Shown here: in pieces, positions 47,839 through 60,324 of the stretch
Layout: each line of letters begins with the position of its first letter
Position numbering within the stretch: the stretch's first letter is position 1
DNA from: Fratercula arctica
Taxonomy: Eukaryota; Chordata; Aves; Charadriiformes; Alcidae
DNA length: 64,000 nucleotides
Assembly: GCA_947846985.1 (NCBI GenBank)
Contig: CANTUZ010000012.1
Location: 22,282,135 to 22,346,134 of the forward strand
Direction of reading: 5' to 3'
Position numbers and translations under genes: made by a program
The notes under the pieces: generated by a model
Seen by the model: only the letters and a program-made list of their open reading frames with translations
Databases searched by the model: none
Told to the model about the DNA's origin: nothing

Positions 47839-50648
47839 TTAGTTCTAAGACATAAGCCCTAAGTATGATAATTAAGAGAGAAGTACTGAACATCTGGTAT
47901 CTTGTGATAATGCTATCATCAGATCTGAAAATTACGTGAGGGTATTACAAAATACATAGAACCAAATATATTGACCTTTTAAAAGACAAACTTTGAAGGA
48001 ACAAATAACGGATGGAAAGAGATTGATTAGAACCACCTGCTGTTTACTGTGGCATATTAGATGTGATTATGATATAGGGAGAAAAAAAAATTACACTTAT
48101 TTCAATAAAAGTAAGGGTAAAAATTTAAATCTGATGTGGCTAGAAAGGAATATAAGAACTGTTAAAAATGTTAAAATGAAGCATCTAAAGGCTGGGTAGG
48201 GCAGAATATTAAATAGCTGCAAACACAGAAAAATTACATATGAGCAAACAGTGCTACTCTTTTTTATCATCAGTAAGTAGCTTTAGGCATAAATGCCTTC
48301 CTCTTAAAATAATCTAGCAAGATTTTTATTTATTTTTTTGCAAAAGGAATAAAGTTTAAAATAAGAGGAAAAACCACTGAAGTTTCACGAAGCACCCTGT
48401 GAACATTGTGGTAATTACTGAGGTCCTGCAAGATTATTATTGGTAATTGAAATCTTATCACTTTTAAAACCTAACATTCCTAAGAAATTCCAAAATGTTA
48501 TCCATAAGGGCACCCTTTAAAACATTCTTTGAGGGCCATGAAGCAAAAAGAGAAATCCAATCATTCCAGAGCAACTCTATGCTTTGTAAACTTGTTTAGT
48601 AGTAGTTGAAGGTCATAGAATAAAGAAAATGTTACATGAGAAGACAGAGAATTCTTTGGAGCTGAACAATGGATAGGAGATCTCAGGTTACATTTTCAAA
48701 GCTATGTAAATGACTTAGAGACATTGGCAACACAACATCAATAATTAGGAAACAGCCATAGAGAAAACATGAGACAACAATATTGTCTCTCAGTCCCAGA
48801 AGTTATTTAAGCCTTTTGGACTGTATATTCAGAGGTATTTTCCATAAAATAGATGTAATTTTTTTTAAGAGTCTGTTGACTTTCAGCAGAAGTTAGACAC
48901 TTGAATACATTTAAATATAAATGGTACTGGGAGGTGGAGATGGAAAATGCAAAAATGGAAATTTAGCAACATTTCATTTTCTTTTGAAAGATGGCACCTA
49001 ATTGCTCCTTTTTTCTCAGAAAGATATCATTGTATTTTTGAAAGCAACTTGGACCCGTGGATACTTCAGTGCTCTTGAATATTTCCTTATAATCTGTATC
49101 TCAAATACAAAGGCAACTTCTTACGTGGGGAAAATAATGCATGAAGTGACGGGAAGGCACAGCATCATAATGAAGCAATTATTTTGTAAATACAATGTCT
49201 GTAAATGAGGAAAAGTGATATTCCAAAGGTGGAGGTGCTGAGCCCATTTTATCTGTTAACTGGAAAGAAGTCAATAACAGTACAGTTAGAAAAATATTAA
49301 TGAATGCAAACTGGGTAACAGAACAAATAGAAAAATCCAATCATATCTAGAGGAATTAAGATAATTTTACTTTTCTAGTTCCTTTATACCAATCAATTAT
49401 TCTGCTATGTGTTCCAAGTATTCAAGTTGAAGTTTGGCCAGGTTTCAGAAATTGATTTCTCTGTATTTTATCAAGCTTTCAGATCTTTTTGATGACAGCT
49501 TCTTAGTTCAAAATCAGTTGGACTCCTGTGACCCTCTAAAATAAGATGGTAGCTGAAATGATTTTCATACATATCCAGTGCTGCCAAATGTCTTTCAGTG
49601 ACTCTCTGTCACTAGTTTGTCAAACTTTTTAATGAATTAAGATTTCTACTTATAACATAAACCACCTTATTTTCATTTTTTAAGTGCTTGGGTATGTTCT
49701 ATATTATTTATATGGCATCAGCCACTCCATGAAAATGTGGTATTATCAGAAAAGTGAAAAATACCAGTCATGAATGCTAAATTTCTTCTTTAAAGCATGA
49801 GGTATCTAGCCTACACATCAGTATAATTTCTTGATTTTTCAAGAATGAGGATAATAAGTTTTCCATCTCTGAAGATGACTAAATACCAGTAGTGTATTAC
49901 AGGGTTGGCTGAAAACAAAACAAAACAAAATCCTTCAAAAATCACTACCTCTCTGAAAAACAGCTGCATCAAAATAATGAAAAAAAAGGTGGACTTTCTT
50001 AAAGATGTTCACACTTTCAAATGTTATCTCAGATGATACTGGCTGTGCTAGGCACCTTTTCCGTATCAAAGGCATTTCTTTGTTTACACATGCTAATACA
50101 TATTAGATATCATTTTAAATTTTACTCTTTGGAACAGTCCTGATTTGAGGGGGAAAAAATAAAGTGGGTCATTGTTGCCAAGGCCAGTGACAATTGCTAG
50201 TCAGAGAAGTGCTGTCACCCATACAGTCCTTGCATGCTTCTACAGGACAGACTTGTGTGCCATCATGTACCTACCTATCCTGAGACATTGGGGGCTGGGA
50301 ATCTGTTTCAATATTTATAACACTTGTGTCAAGACAAATTGTCAGAGTCCTCAACATCCTGCATACACTTCTACTGGGATCACACTTGGATAGAATATCT
50401 TCACTGATGGGAGCCCTGCATATGCGAATCAAATCCTGTATCTTACTGAAAGGTATTTCCTAGTGTGCTGTTAAGTAGAAACGCAGTTTGATGTGACAAC
50501 TCTAAATCCTCTGCAGTCATTGATGATCCTATTATATATTTCTTGAAACTTAAGCCACACATTCTAGTGTATGAAATTTTCAGATGGATTCCCTTCTTTT
50601 TATAATACATTTCTTTTAGGTATACTAGAGATCATAGGAACTGAAGTT

Positions 50649-50661
50649 AAAAAAAAAAAAA
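50649..50661 (+). repeat. A13 homopolymer
   Basis: A run of 13 A followed by G and a shorter A run. Confidence 0.9.
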
Positions 50662-51028
50662 GAAAAAAGGTAATTTTTGACCTGTCTTCTTCTAGTGAAA
50701 GACTGAAAGGTTATTCCCTAGGAAATGTTGAGGTAATTTGTTATCTTATTTTATGAGTGTGCTTTTAAACAGCTGATATGTTTCCAATGAGAAGTGGCTC
50801 CAGTGGTGAAGTGAAATCAATTGCTTTGGTGAAATGATCCCCAGAGCTTGATGATTAATTGCGTTTTATTCTAGGTTTGCATGATCTTTTGGTTTTCTTT
50901 GGAACCAAAGGCAATACCGAGTTAGAAGATTGCTTTTATTTATTAATGAGGATTTTTTAGCACCGAAATGATCCAAATGCAAAGCATAAGTTAAGAGATA
51001 TAGAGAAATACAGACAAATGAATGAAGA

Positions 51029-51079
51029 CTCTCTTTCTCTCTCTCTCCACCCCTCCCTTTCTCTTTCTCCTTTTCCTTT
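51029..51079 (+). repeat. 51-bp polypyrimidine tract
   Basis: Only C and T except for one A at 51049. It begins as a CT/CTTT microsatellite and becomes C- and T-run rich. Mirror-like polypyrimidine tracts can form triplex DNA; whether this one does is unknown. Confidence 0.9.
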
Positions 51080-53328
51080 GGCAACAACAATTCATTCTCT
51101 TGGTCCAGGAAATTGAAAAAGGAAAGGGGAAAGCAAGTGCAGGCTGAAGTAATTAACTAGATGAAGACAAACCAAACCAATCATCTCTATTATTGCTTCC
51201 ATTTTAAGTGATATTTGTTTTAGTTACAGCCTGACTCTAAGGACAGCACAAGATGGAGAAAAAGAACTAATATTAGCATAGTAAAATCAATTCTAGTGGA
51301 GGATTAATAAAATCTCTGCATCTACCTCCAGACCTCACCTCTGAGACAGGATTAGTTTAAACATTACATATTAGCACTGCTAGTTCCTTGAGGACAACAA
51401 TATCAGATGTCTCCAGAGACAATATCGTAGTGGAAGCAGTTGTTTTCATTTGTCTTTTGATTTTATTAACATTTTTTTCCCGCAGAGGAGCTCACATGAA
51501 TTTCTCTGACCATTTGTTATAACAGATGATTTGGCATTCTTCAAAGTAGTAGAACAAAGCAAAGTATATCCCTTGCTGGTGTCATTTCCTTTGTTTTGCT
51601 TACAGACATGAGACTGACAGCAGCGCAAAAACTACTATGTCTTTAATAGTTAGCTTGGGCTGCCTGATTAGGAAATCTCTCCCAGAAGACTGCTGCTAAT
51701 AACTTTGTATTGTAGCATTTTAGAGCCTAGAAATTACCAGTAAGATTATAATGTTGTCCAAATTCTGCAGGCTACCCAAAGGGCAGCTGAGGTAAACATT
51801 ATCACCAGAGCAATAATGCACAGGCGCACACACAAAGCCCTTGCCTTTAAGTTGCTGCGTAGCATTTCAGCTCAATATAGTCCAATGCAGAGAGTCAAAT
51901 TTTCAGGGGAATAAAACTTGATTTTCAAAATATTTCCTGGCTGCTTGACATGTCAGTACACTACTAATTTTTTTTTAATTCTTACTAAAACATTCACATT
52001 TAGAGTGTCTGTTAATTAACATTGCATCTGTATTCACCACAGCTTTATTTTTCTCTAGGGTTTGCTTAGCTTGAAGAGGCAATTGTTATAAAAAATGCCA
52101 ACGAAGTATTATGACAAACCCATCTGCAAGAATTCCTAAGATGCTGGTATAAGAACAATTAGAAGAGCTCAGATGAGCAGCTCTGCATTGTTTGTTGGCT
52201 TATGTACATGAAGGACTTTACACATTTATACAAAACCCAGCATCATTATTGAACAGCCGTTAGGTGATTACTAGAGACTCAAACTTTGGCAAGAAAGATC
52301 CTCCAAGCTCAGAAACATCCTTAGATTTTGTTCTCAAGAGGAGAACACTCATTCTATATAATTTTCTCACTGGACACCTGAAAGAGGGAATCTAGTATTC
52401 CAAATAAACCAAAAGCAGACGTGTACCTTTCCTCTTCTTTTTGGAGAGAAAAAATATAAGTATTTAATAGGTTTTTTTATCCTAGAAGTCCCTAGTTTTA
52501 GCATCAAGCTTTATTTTAACTTTTGAAATTATGACCCACTACAGAGTGAAAAAAATTAAGATCAAATGCTTTAAGTAGATCTGGAGAAAACTTTTTCATT
52601 GATGAGGATATTCTGAGGAGGTGATATTTTGTAATTGTCTTTAAGACATGTAAATAACTGTGCCCGCTACAAGATGGCACATAATTGGTCCCCAGATATG
52701 AGGTCTGTGCTACCAACCAGCAGAGCTACCATATATTGATGAGACGAGCCGCCAAGCAGTAATTTGGCAGACATAAATCAAAAATATGTGGATAGTGGTA
52801 TATGAAGGAGAAGGATTTAAAGCTAAAGGGGAGTAAACAGGGAGGCATGGGAAGAAGATGTTAGTATTGCTTATGGACAAGTGGAGCAGATGGTCACTTC
52901 TTTTATGTAGGGAATTGATATAGTCACTGAATTCTGAGTCTGGTTAATATAGCTTCCACTTTCTTGTTTCATAGTGAAATCACCATGATTCAAACGTCAT
53001 TCTCTTTGAGGTTACAGTCCAAAAACACGGGCAAATCCCTGTGCAAGATTATTGCTACAAATGTGATGCCTTCAATATTGGCCAGTACACAAGTTGAACC
53101 ATAAATCTCCAGATTTTGAAAATATAAACAGTTGCAGCCTGAGCCAATTCTTCCACCTACACCAGAACGAAGTCCCTTGGAATTGCTGTAGCTGAAACTG
53201 TAGTGGTCTCATGATCTATTTATTCATTAAAGAAGTAGAACATGCTCATAATCTGGTTGCACATGTACTTATGAGGGAGGAAAACTGGGTTTCATGCTGG
53301 GTTCTCTCTTTATCTTGTCTACATTAAG

Positions 53329-53393
53329 GTGTGCTCTCAGGTAACTGACAGAGTGCTCACCAGAGAGCAGTGTGCTCTCAGGTGCTGACAGAG
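53329..53393 (+). repeat. Two-unit tandem duplication (41-bp unit)
   Basis: GTGTGCTCTCAGGT followed by CTGACAGAG occurs at 53329 and again at 53370. The first copy has an extra AA and carries a GCTCACCAGAGAGCA spacer. The second copy ends after CTGACAGAG. Confidence 0.9.
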
Positions 53394-55743
53394 TAAAGTA
53401 TCAGTTTCTCGGCCTGTTGGGAGCACACTGACCCGAATATTAGAGAAGAATTTAATATATTTTAAAATTTTACCTGCAGAACAGGCAGCCTATCTAACAG
53501 GCAGTTACAAGCCCTGTCAGTTTAGAGTTGAGTTAAATGTCTTAATATAAAGGGTGCTGGAACAGGGGAAATAAAAGAAAATTTCTTCCTATAGCATAAA
53601 GACTCGAGGGTGAAATTTTGGGGAGGAAAATCTCAAATGGAGAAAAGTATGTTAAAGTTATAATACTTATCCTTAAAGGAATCCTATTATGTAAAATTAC
53701 GTGATTATTTTCAAAATGCAGATGACAGTTGATGTGGGTACCTTTTATTAAATACTTAATCTGCGCACAGACTTTTGCTGTGATAAAGTAAATGTATCTG
53801 ATTTCCATTAAGATGACTTGCAAGAAAAAAAAGGTGTAGATCCCTTCTCTGCTTCCATTTAGTATGTACAATTCAATGGAAATACTGAAACTATAATGTA
53901 CCTTTTAGGATTGCATATGTTTTCTTATTTGGATGTTCTCTTTTTTTGCATTAGCATTTCAGTATTTGGGTTCATTTCTACATTTGGGGATTCTACAATA
54001 TTACTAGAACTTGGTCCAGTTACTTCTAAGAATTCTGTTCTTTTGTACAGACCACAAATTTTTTACGGAGTAAACAAGTTGAAAAAGGAAAACAAACAGA
54101 TTTTTAGACACCTTTCTAAATGGAAAACAAGCTTTTCTTTCCCTACACGCAAGGGACATTCATAGTGAAAACTTATATTTTGTTTTCAAGTAATAGATGC
54201 AGTAACTAAATAGTTGCCTAAAATAACTTACAAATTGGTCTGCATATCTATTTATCACTTTATATTTAGAGTAAGATAGTTGAAAATGGCAATACAAAAA
54301 TCCCAGTGTTGTGGATAATCTAGTACCAATTAGCTCTTTGAAATCTTTTTACATCTTCAAAGTGCAAGTACATTAACTAATCCTAACTGCATCTCGTGGG
54401 TGCGGTATTCTTACGGGAACTAATTACTTGTGGCCTAAGGACACCTCCTCATAGCATGTGTTCTTTCCCAAAACTTACACTCCTTTGTTGAAGTACATAA
54501 GTATCTGGCTGACTAACTTCATGACAATGAATGCAAACCTATTAAGGCATACAAATGGCTTCAGAAACCCAGTCCTTACCTGTCTTTACAAGGTGATCTC
54601 AATGACATTTATGGCTTTGAAAGGTACTCTGGGTTTAAAATAATTTCATTTGTTAGAATCCTGACTATCTGAACATGTAGTTTAAGAGATTTTTTTTTTT
54701 ACAATTTCTCAATCATTCTATGTCCATAAAGACAAATTAGGAGAAACTTCCAGTCAGGACTCTTTTTTAACAAATCATTAGGACCAAAGTGGGCTTCACC
54801 AAGTGATGACAAACCACTCAGATTCTTGTTTTGCAGCTCAGTTATAGAGTCTATGTCCAGAAGTTTCTGTCTCTGGTTTACATTTTTCTTGAAGCTGAGA
54901 CCCCCTGTCTTTCAAGATCTCCTGTGATCTTCCCACACAGAGAATACAGTGGTCATTAATCTGTTACTAATGACCAGGAAACACTGTAAACAGTTGATTT
55001 TGGTATGTGAAGGCTATAAAATCATAACTATTTACATGATTGAATGACATATATTAAAACAAATCAGCTCCCCATCTAATAATGTGTTACTTCATTTTAC
55101 TTCATTATGAATACTCTAGTGTGCCTTTGAGAAATGAATATATTATTCATGCAAGCATCTTGGAAACTTGCAGTTCTTTAAAAAAACAAAGAGAATTTTG
55201 GGAACAGGTACATTGCAAGCTGGCTGCATGTATCTTATTTTCTGTTGTTATCGAAGAGTTCTTATTTATCATAACAAACAAATTCTATTTGACTCTTGAA
55301 ACAGAATGAGAAATACAGGCCTGGATAATAAATTGATCTAGTCTGTCAAGCTGAGGGCTGATCTGAAGGTCAGTCATATGTCCTTTTTCCATATATCTAT
55401 AAAATAATGACTATAATGATATGTGTGTAATCTAATTTGGGAAGAATAAAAAGGGTTTTCAGATTTCTGATTATAATTCTGCTTGAGGTTTTAAAATAAA
55501 TGTGGGTTTTTTTTTAAATTGAAACAAACTTTTATACATTACTGTCCTTGTACCATTAGTCATCAGAGGCAGCCCCATTTTTGCCTTAAGTGTAAATGCT
55601 GACAGAATCAGAGCATGCTGTCTTGCATTATTTTGTTCCTGATTTGGTGAGATTACAAGGGTAGTGGGATGTCAGCCTGATGCTTCTCATCTCTTTTCAG
55701 AGAGCTGAATAGGCCAAGATACTCAAGAGATGTAGTTCCACAG

Positions 55744-55796
55744 CCAATACGGGGGTGAGCCATTGGTAACATTATTGGTCAGGGAATATAAAAAGG
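55744..55796 (+). promoter_or_regulatory. Promoter-like CCAAT and TATA cluster
   Basis: One CCAAT (55744-55748), two inverted CCAAT boxes (ATTGG at 55762-55766 and 55774-55778) and TATAAAAAGG (55787-55796) lie in 53 bp, in the order expected for a plus-strand RNA polymerase II core promoter. No open frame or first exon with a donor was identified downstream. It could be a promoter of a non-coding RNA, a decayed LTR U3, or chance. Confidence 0.3.
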
Positions 55797-56117
55797 CAGG
55801 TATATATAGACATACATAGAAAAAACAGATTCGTTCAGCAGTTAGCAGATTAGATTTGATTTATGCAATCCCAGTTTGGGCTCAAAACAGCAAATACTTG
55901 AGATTATATTTATGGAAAAGGGGTGTGGAGGGGCAGGCAGGGAAGAGAGTTGAGAAGCTCTCCAAAGAGACAGCTGGTTCCAAAGCTGGCCATATTGAAA
56001 AAGTTAGGAAAGAGGTCTGTTAGCATCAGAAACATAGAATATAAGACCTCAGTTACCATACAAGGACATAGATATAGCAGCTATTGGACATCTACTGGAC
56101 TGTGTTTCTTGCTCACA

Positions 56118-56185
56118 AAATCACAACTTGTGGTTGTTGTAGCTGGGACTAGTTTCTCTTGCTGGTTGGGAACTAGTTGTGATTT
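56118..56185 (+). repeat. Nested inverted repeats
   Basis: AAATCACAACT (56118-56128) is the exact reverse complement of AGTTGTGATTT (56175-56185). Inside it, ACTAGTT (56148-56154) and AACTAGT (56171-56177) are also complementary. The arms are too short for a confident transposon call. Confidence 0.6.
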
Positions 56186-58403
56186 GACCCAGATGATGGA
56201 TTGAGACATTCTGAGTCTGAGTAGCATCACTGTTGTTACTCTCAGCTCCGTATTTGCAGTCATCTCCATGTACAGATATGTAACTGCTATGCCAGTGAGA
56301 GATGAGTAATTTCTTCTAGCCTACCTGCTGCTTATGCATGTTCTCATGAAGTTCACTTTTAGCATCTTATTAACTTCCCTGTGGATAATGCAGAGGGAAA
56401 GTAAGGCATACAGAAAGGAAAGGAGTGCATATAGGCATCCATCCTTAATGAAGATGTTTCTTATCCTGAGAAAATAAAATTTTCTCTTATTCAGAGAAAA
56501 TGAAAATGACAAGTGTTTCTAAAACACACCTGCATCCGATCTCATCTCAGAAGGTCCTTTGATTCCTCAACCCCATCAGCTGCTGCACGGTGACAAACCA
56601 CTTTGCTTCCAAAAGAGCGTTAACCTTGTTCTGCATGCACAGACCCCATGAATTCATTGTATATGAGAGCTGATGAGGAAACCTGAGATCATGATTAACG
56701 TTGATTCTTTAGTGAATTGAGGAACATTCAGTCAAATTAACATATTTCCTTGAGTGTGCATTTTTAAACTTAGTAAACTCAGTGCTGTAAAGGCAAAACT
56801 ATCCTCTCCCATTCATACTCTTAGGCCTCAGTAGTTACATTTCTTCTATTACCAAAGATTGTAAACTGAGGACTGGTAGTAAAAGAAGACTGTAATGTCA
56901 AAAGCAGCACTAGAAATGTTGAGCATGATAAATACTGGGGACAAATTTAACATACAGATTTCATAATGCTGTATGGGATTAGTCTAGTCTAGGATCCTAA
57001 CTCCTCAGTCATCAGCACAAGCTGATTCAGAGGATAAAGCCAGCAGCTGGTACTTCTATGAGACAGTATCTTCAAGAAAAGTTTTCCTTTTTAGGCAGAG
57101 TAGCTAGAGAACGTAGAGGTGCTTCAAATGGCTTTGTGTCTAAAGGCTCTGTTGCATCTTTCCAAGAACTGAATATCTTGAACATCTGCTAGACATTCTA
57201 AAGTGATTCAGATGTGGTCTCTAAAGAGGAAAAGTAGCAAGGTTTTGTAAATATGATCGGCTCCTACAATAATAACTGAACATCAGTGCCAGCATTAATG
57301 AGAAAAACAGAAGGTGTTAAAATGAGCTAGAAAGCTTTTAGGCCTATTAGTCTCTTTGCTAGATGAACAGCTTTAATACGCAAGCTTTTAGGATGCTCAT
57401 GCAGTTAACCCAGTATGTTTTATAATGCTTGTCTTGCCAGCGAAAGATAAGGATTTCATTACAATAGAACCACTTTTAGTGAAAATATCTGCTATTTCAT
57501 GATTGCTTAGCAATTCTGATTTCTTGTGATTTTCAATCCCATAACAAGAATTACAAGTGAAGGAGGATGCCTATGCATCCGCTTCAGAAATTGTCTGCAA
57601 TGGCACATTTGTTTTCCATCTGAGTGTTTGCTTAAATTGCGTTTCATCCCTCATTTATACTTCTCATCTACATGATAACATCGCACATGCTGATGCGGTT
57701 TCTCTTGCTATCATCCACATGACTCTGATTTCATTTGACACTGTATTAAAGTAGACCACATTCTTGTTAACAGTAATAAACACCAAGGTGGCCGAGTGCT
57801 GCTTTGAATGAAGACAAATGAATGGAGGGAAATGCAATGGCTATACATGTTGCAAAACAGAAAGGCTGTCTAAATGGCCTGAAATCAGCTTATGAGGATA
57901 CAATGACTTCACTAACAAGTCGAGATCTAATTACCATATGACTGAGATCTACATGGTAAAGGGTTCCCCAAGTTTTATAGCTCTGGTAGCACTCACGCCT
58001 GTAAAACCTAATTTTACTCCTGGGTAGGTACTTAGTCTAATTTATTTCACTAATGTATGCTTATTGGAGAGAATATGTTTAGGCATAACATTTGTTCCTT
58101 AAGTACTTTGAAACAAACAAAAACCCAAGCTACCAGAATGCTGTATAAGAACAGATGTCACAAAGAAAGCGGCCAGTTCACAGAACTTACAATGAAACTG
58201 TGAAATCACAGTAAGATTTTCTCTAGTCTAATCTTTATGCATTGCATAACTTAAACTGTCAGCTACATGGCACAATATAGTTCCAGTTGCAACAAGCATT
58301 CATAAAAACACAATATTATGCACAAATTACAATGATTTTATCATGGTTAATGGAGCAGTAGAGTTCAACATGGTGGTAAAGCATGTCTGCACAAAGATTT
58401 TTG

Positions 58404-58417
58404 TTTTTTTTTTTTTT
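58404..58417 (+). repeat. T14 homopolymer
   Basis: A run of 14 T preceded by a shorter T run and one G. Confidence 0.9.
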
Positions 58418-59964
58418 AAACTTGCTAAGACAGTTCATTTGGAAGGAATACTAGCAAGAAATAAACTTTAATACTTGAGAGATGGTTGAAATAAAAATAT
58501 TTTAAATCCAAGGCAGCATTAAAAAACAGTTGCGAGTTCTCTGATTTTTATTTTGTACTTCTACTGTTAACATACAAAGCCATTGTTGACTTTATATTTC
58601 CAAAGATATTTTTCTTATTATATCATTACTTCATTGTGTATTCTAGCAAGTGACATCACTAAGGGTAGATCTATGTATGTATATGGACAATTTTTTCCAA
58701 TATTTTTACTCAGAAATCTTGATAAAGTGAAGCATGTATGTAGCAAGGATGTCTATTCTGTATCCAAAGACCTTTCTTATGAAAGTTAGGACACCCATTT
58801 TCCAAGAATTGTGTGGAGAGACAAGACTTTGTCATGACTTTCATTTTTGACGGTGAATTATGTATGTTGGGCAAGCATTGATTCAACCAAGAAGCAGGCT
58901 TTAAGAAAAGCCTGATCTTCTAGCAAACAAGAGATACTGAAAAACCACTCCTTTATGTACCTTTGAGGATGGGCAAATAATTCCAGACAACAAGTCTATA
59001 AGAAATACTTTGGACCACTTTCTGTGGCACATTTACTGTACTTGTTATTAATTTTAAATGGCTTCTTGTATTGTGTATAAAGTGCAAATATTAGAAGTGG
59101 TAAGACCCTTGTAACCATGACTGGAACTTTCTGTCAGTTTGGCAGTGAACATGGAACACTATTCACATCCTGAGAATGTCAGTCATTTAAAACAAATGGC
59201 ATTAAAGATGTAACATGAACTCCTTTTTCATCCAGTCACAAATGTTACCTTCTAGGATGGCTATGGTAGTAAAAGCCAATGAATGGATAAACACTGATAG
59301 AATTCATGTTACCTGTGACCAGCAGTCATAAGACCCTATTGGTCCAAAGAAGCTTGTGTGTGCTATGTTTTATGCAAAGATACAGCACATTATTAAGACA
59401 GAAGTGCAGTAATGGCTCACTTGTACCAAACAAGGAACTCTTGCCTGGTCTGAAAATAACGACGTTGTATAAAAAGTAGAAGCACACTTGAGAAGTAGCA
59501 GGGATGAATGGCATACACATGTGGCACCAAACCCTGGAAATATTAAGTCACAAGGTTAACATCAACTAATTAATTTAGAACTGAAGGACAATGAGTTGGT
59601 GGGGTTTTTTTACTAACTCCATTGAAAAGGAAAAACAGAAAATATAGATCTGATGCTGAATGGATAAAGAGAGGAATAGCAGAAAACAGGGAGTAGGCTC
59701 ATGCATTTAATGCATTTTTATATCATTCTGCATAAAGGTTAATTATGAGAGAGTGGTTATTAATTTTATTTAAGATTAAAAAAGCAGACCAGAAGTGGAA
59801 AGAAACATTTTTTGTTTGTTTGCTTTTGATATGTTATGAGCGTGCAGAAGATCATAAGAGTAAGGAACAGGCAATACTGGCTTTACGTGACTTGCTCTTG
59901 ACCAGTGTAGCCAATCTTTTACTTCAACGGTGCAGCTACCTCAGTGGATAGTCAAAGCAATGGC

Positions 59965-60210
59965 TGTTACATCTTGACTGTGCTGAGCCTTTTGATACTG
60001 TCCACTACAACTTTCTCACATGCAAACCATGGAAACTTGAGCTCTAGGAAAATGCTGTAAGTAGGTGCACAGGGGCTGAAAGGTCCAATTTGAAACAGCT
60101 TTCAGTGGTTCATTCTCTAAGGGGCAAGATGCTGAGGTGAAGGCTAGATGGGCCTTAGATTTTCTAGCCAAATTCGCAGTGCCATCTCCTACATTGTTGG
60201 AGAAAGTACT
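59965..60210 (+). mobile_element. Probable decayed 5' part of the 60.3 kb CR1
   Basis: CTGAGCCTTTTGATACTGTCC reads as a mutated motif A region (FSKAFDTV in CR1). About 100 bp later a segment with TCCAATTTGAAACAG...AGTGG and AGGGGCAAGATGCTGAGG resembles the decayed stretch around VPQGS. An AAATTCGCAG after that sits where KFAD is expected. The order and spacing fit CR1 and the strand agrees with the clear CR1 tail downstream, so this is probably the same insertion. Similarity is low and the call rests on motif order. Confidence 0.5.
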
Positions 60211-60324
60211 GCTTAGAGCCAGACTTACTGTATGTGTAGCACTGAGTCAGCAGAAGTAAGAAGACGGAAGTGTCTGGAGTTCAAAGTCATCTAGACAGAG
60301 GGGTGGATTTGGTCTGAAGGCTGT

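Larger units (their letters stand above)
44471..59959. other. Long non-coding stretch with possible regulatory blocks
   Basis: About 15.5 kb without a recognisable exon, RNA gene or LINE. Simple repeats are listed separately. Three segments (51650-52130, 56520-56760 and 57546-57960) have the look of conserved non-coding DNA, and a CCAAT/TATA cluster lies at 55741-55830; see findings. Short open frames throughout are taken as chance. Confidence 0.55.

Noticed and set aside
57785..57805. GGTGGCCGAGTGCTG, reminiscent of the start of a leucine tRNA
   Set aside because: No acceptor-stem partner, anticodon arm or B box follows.
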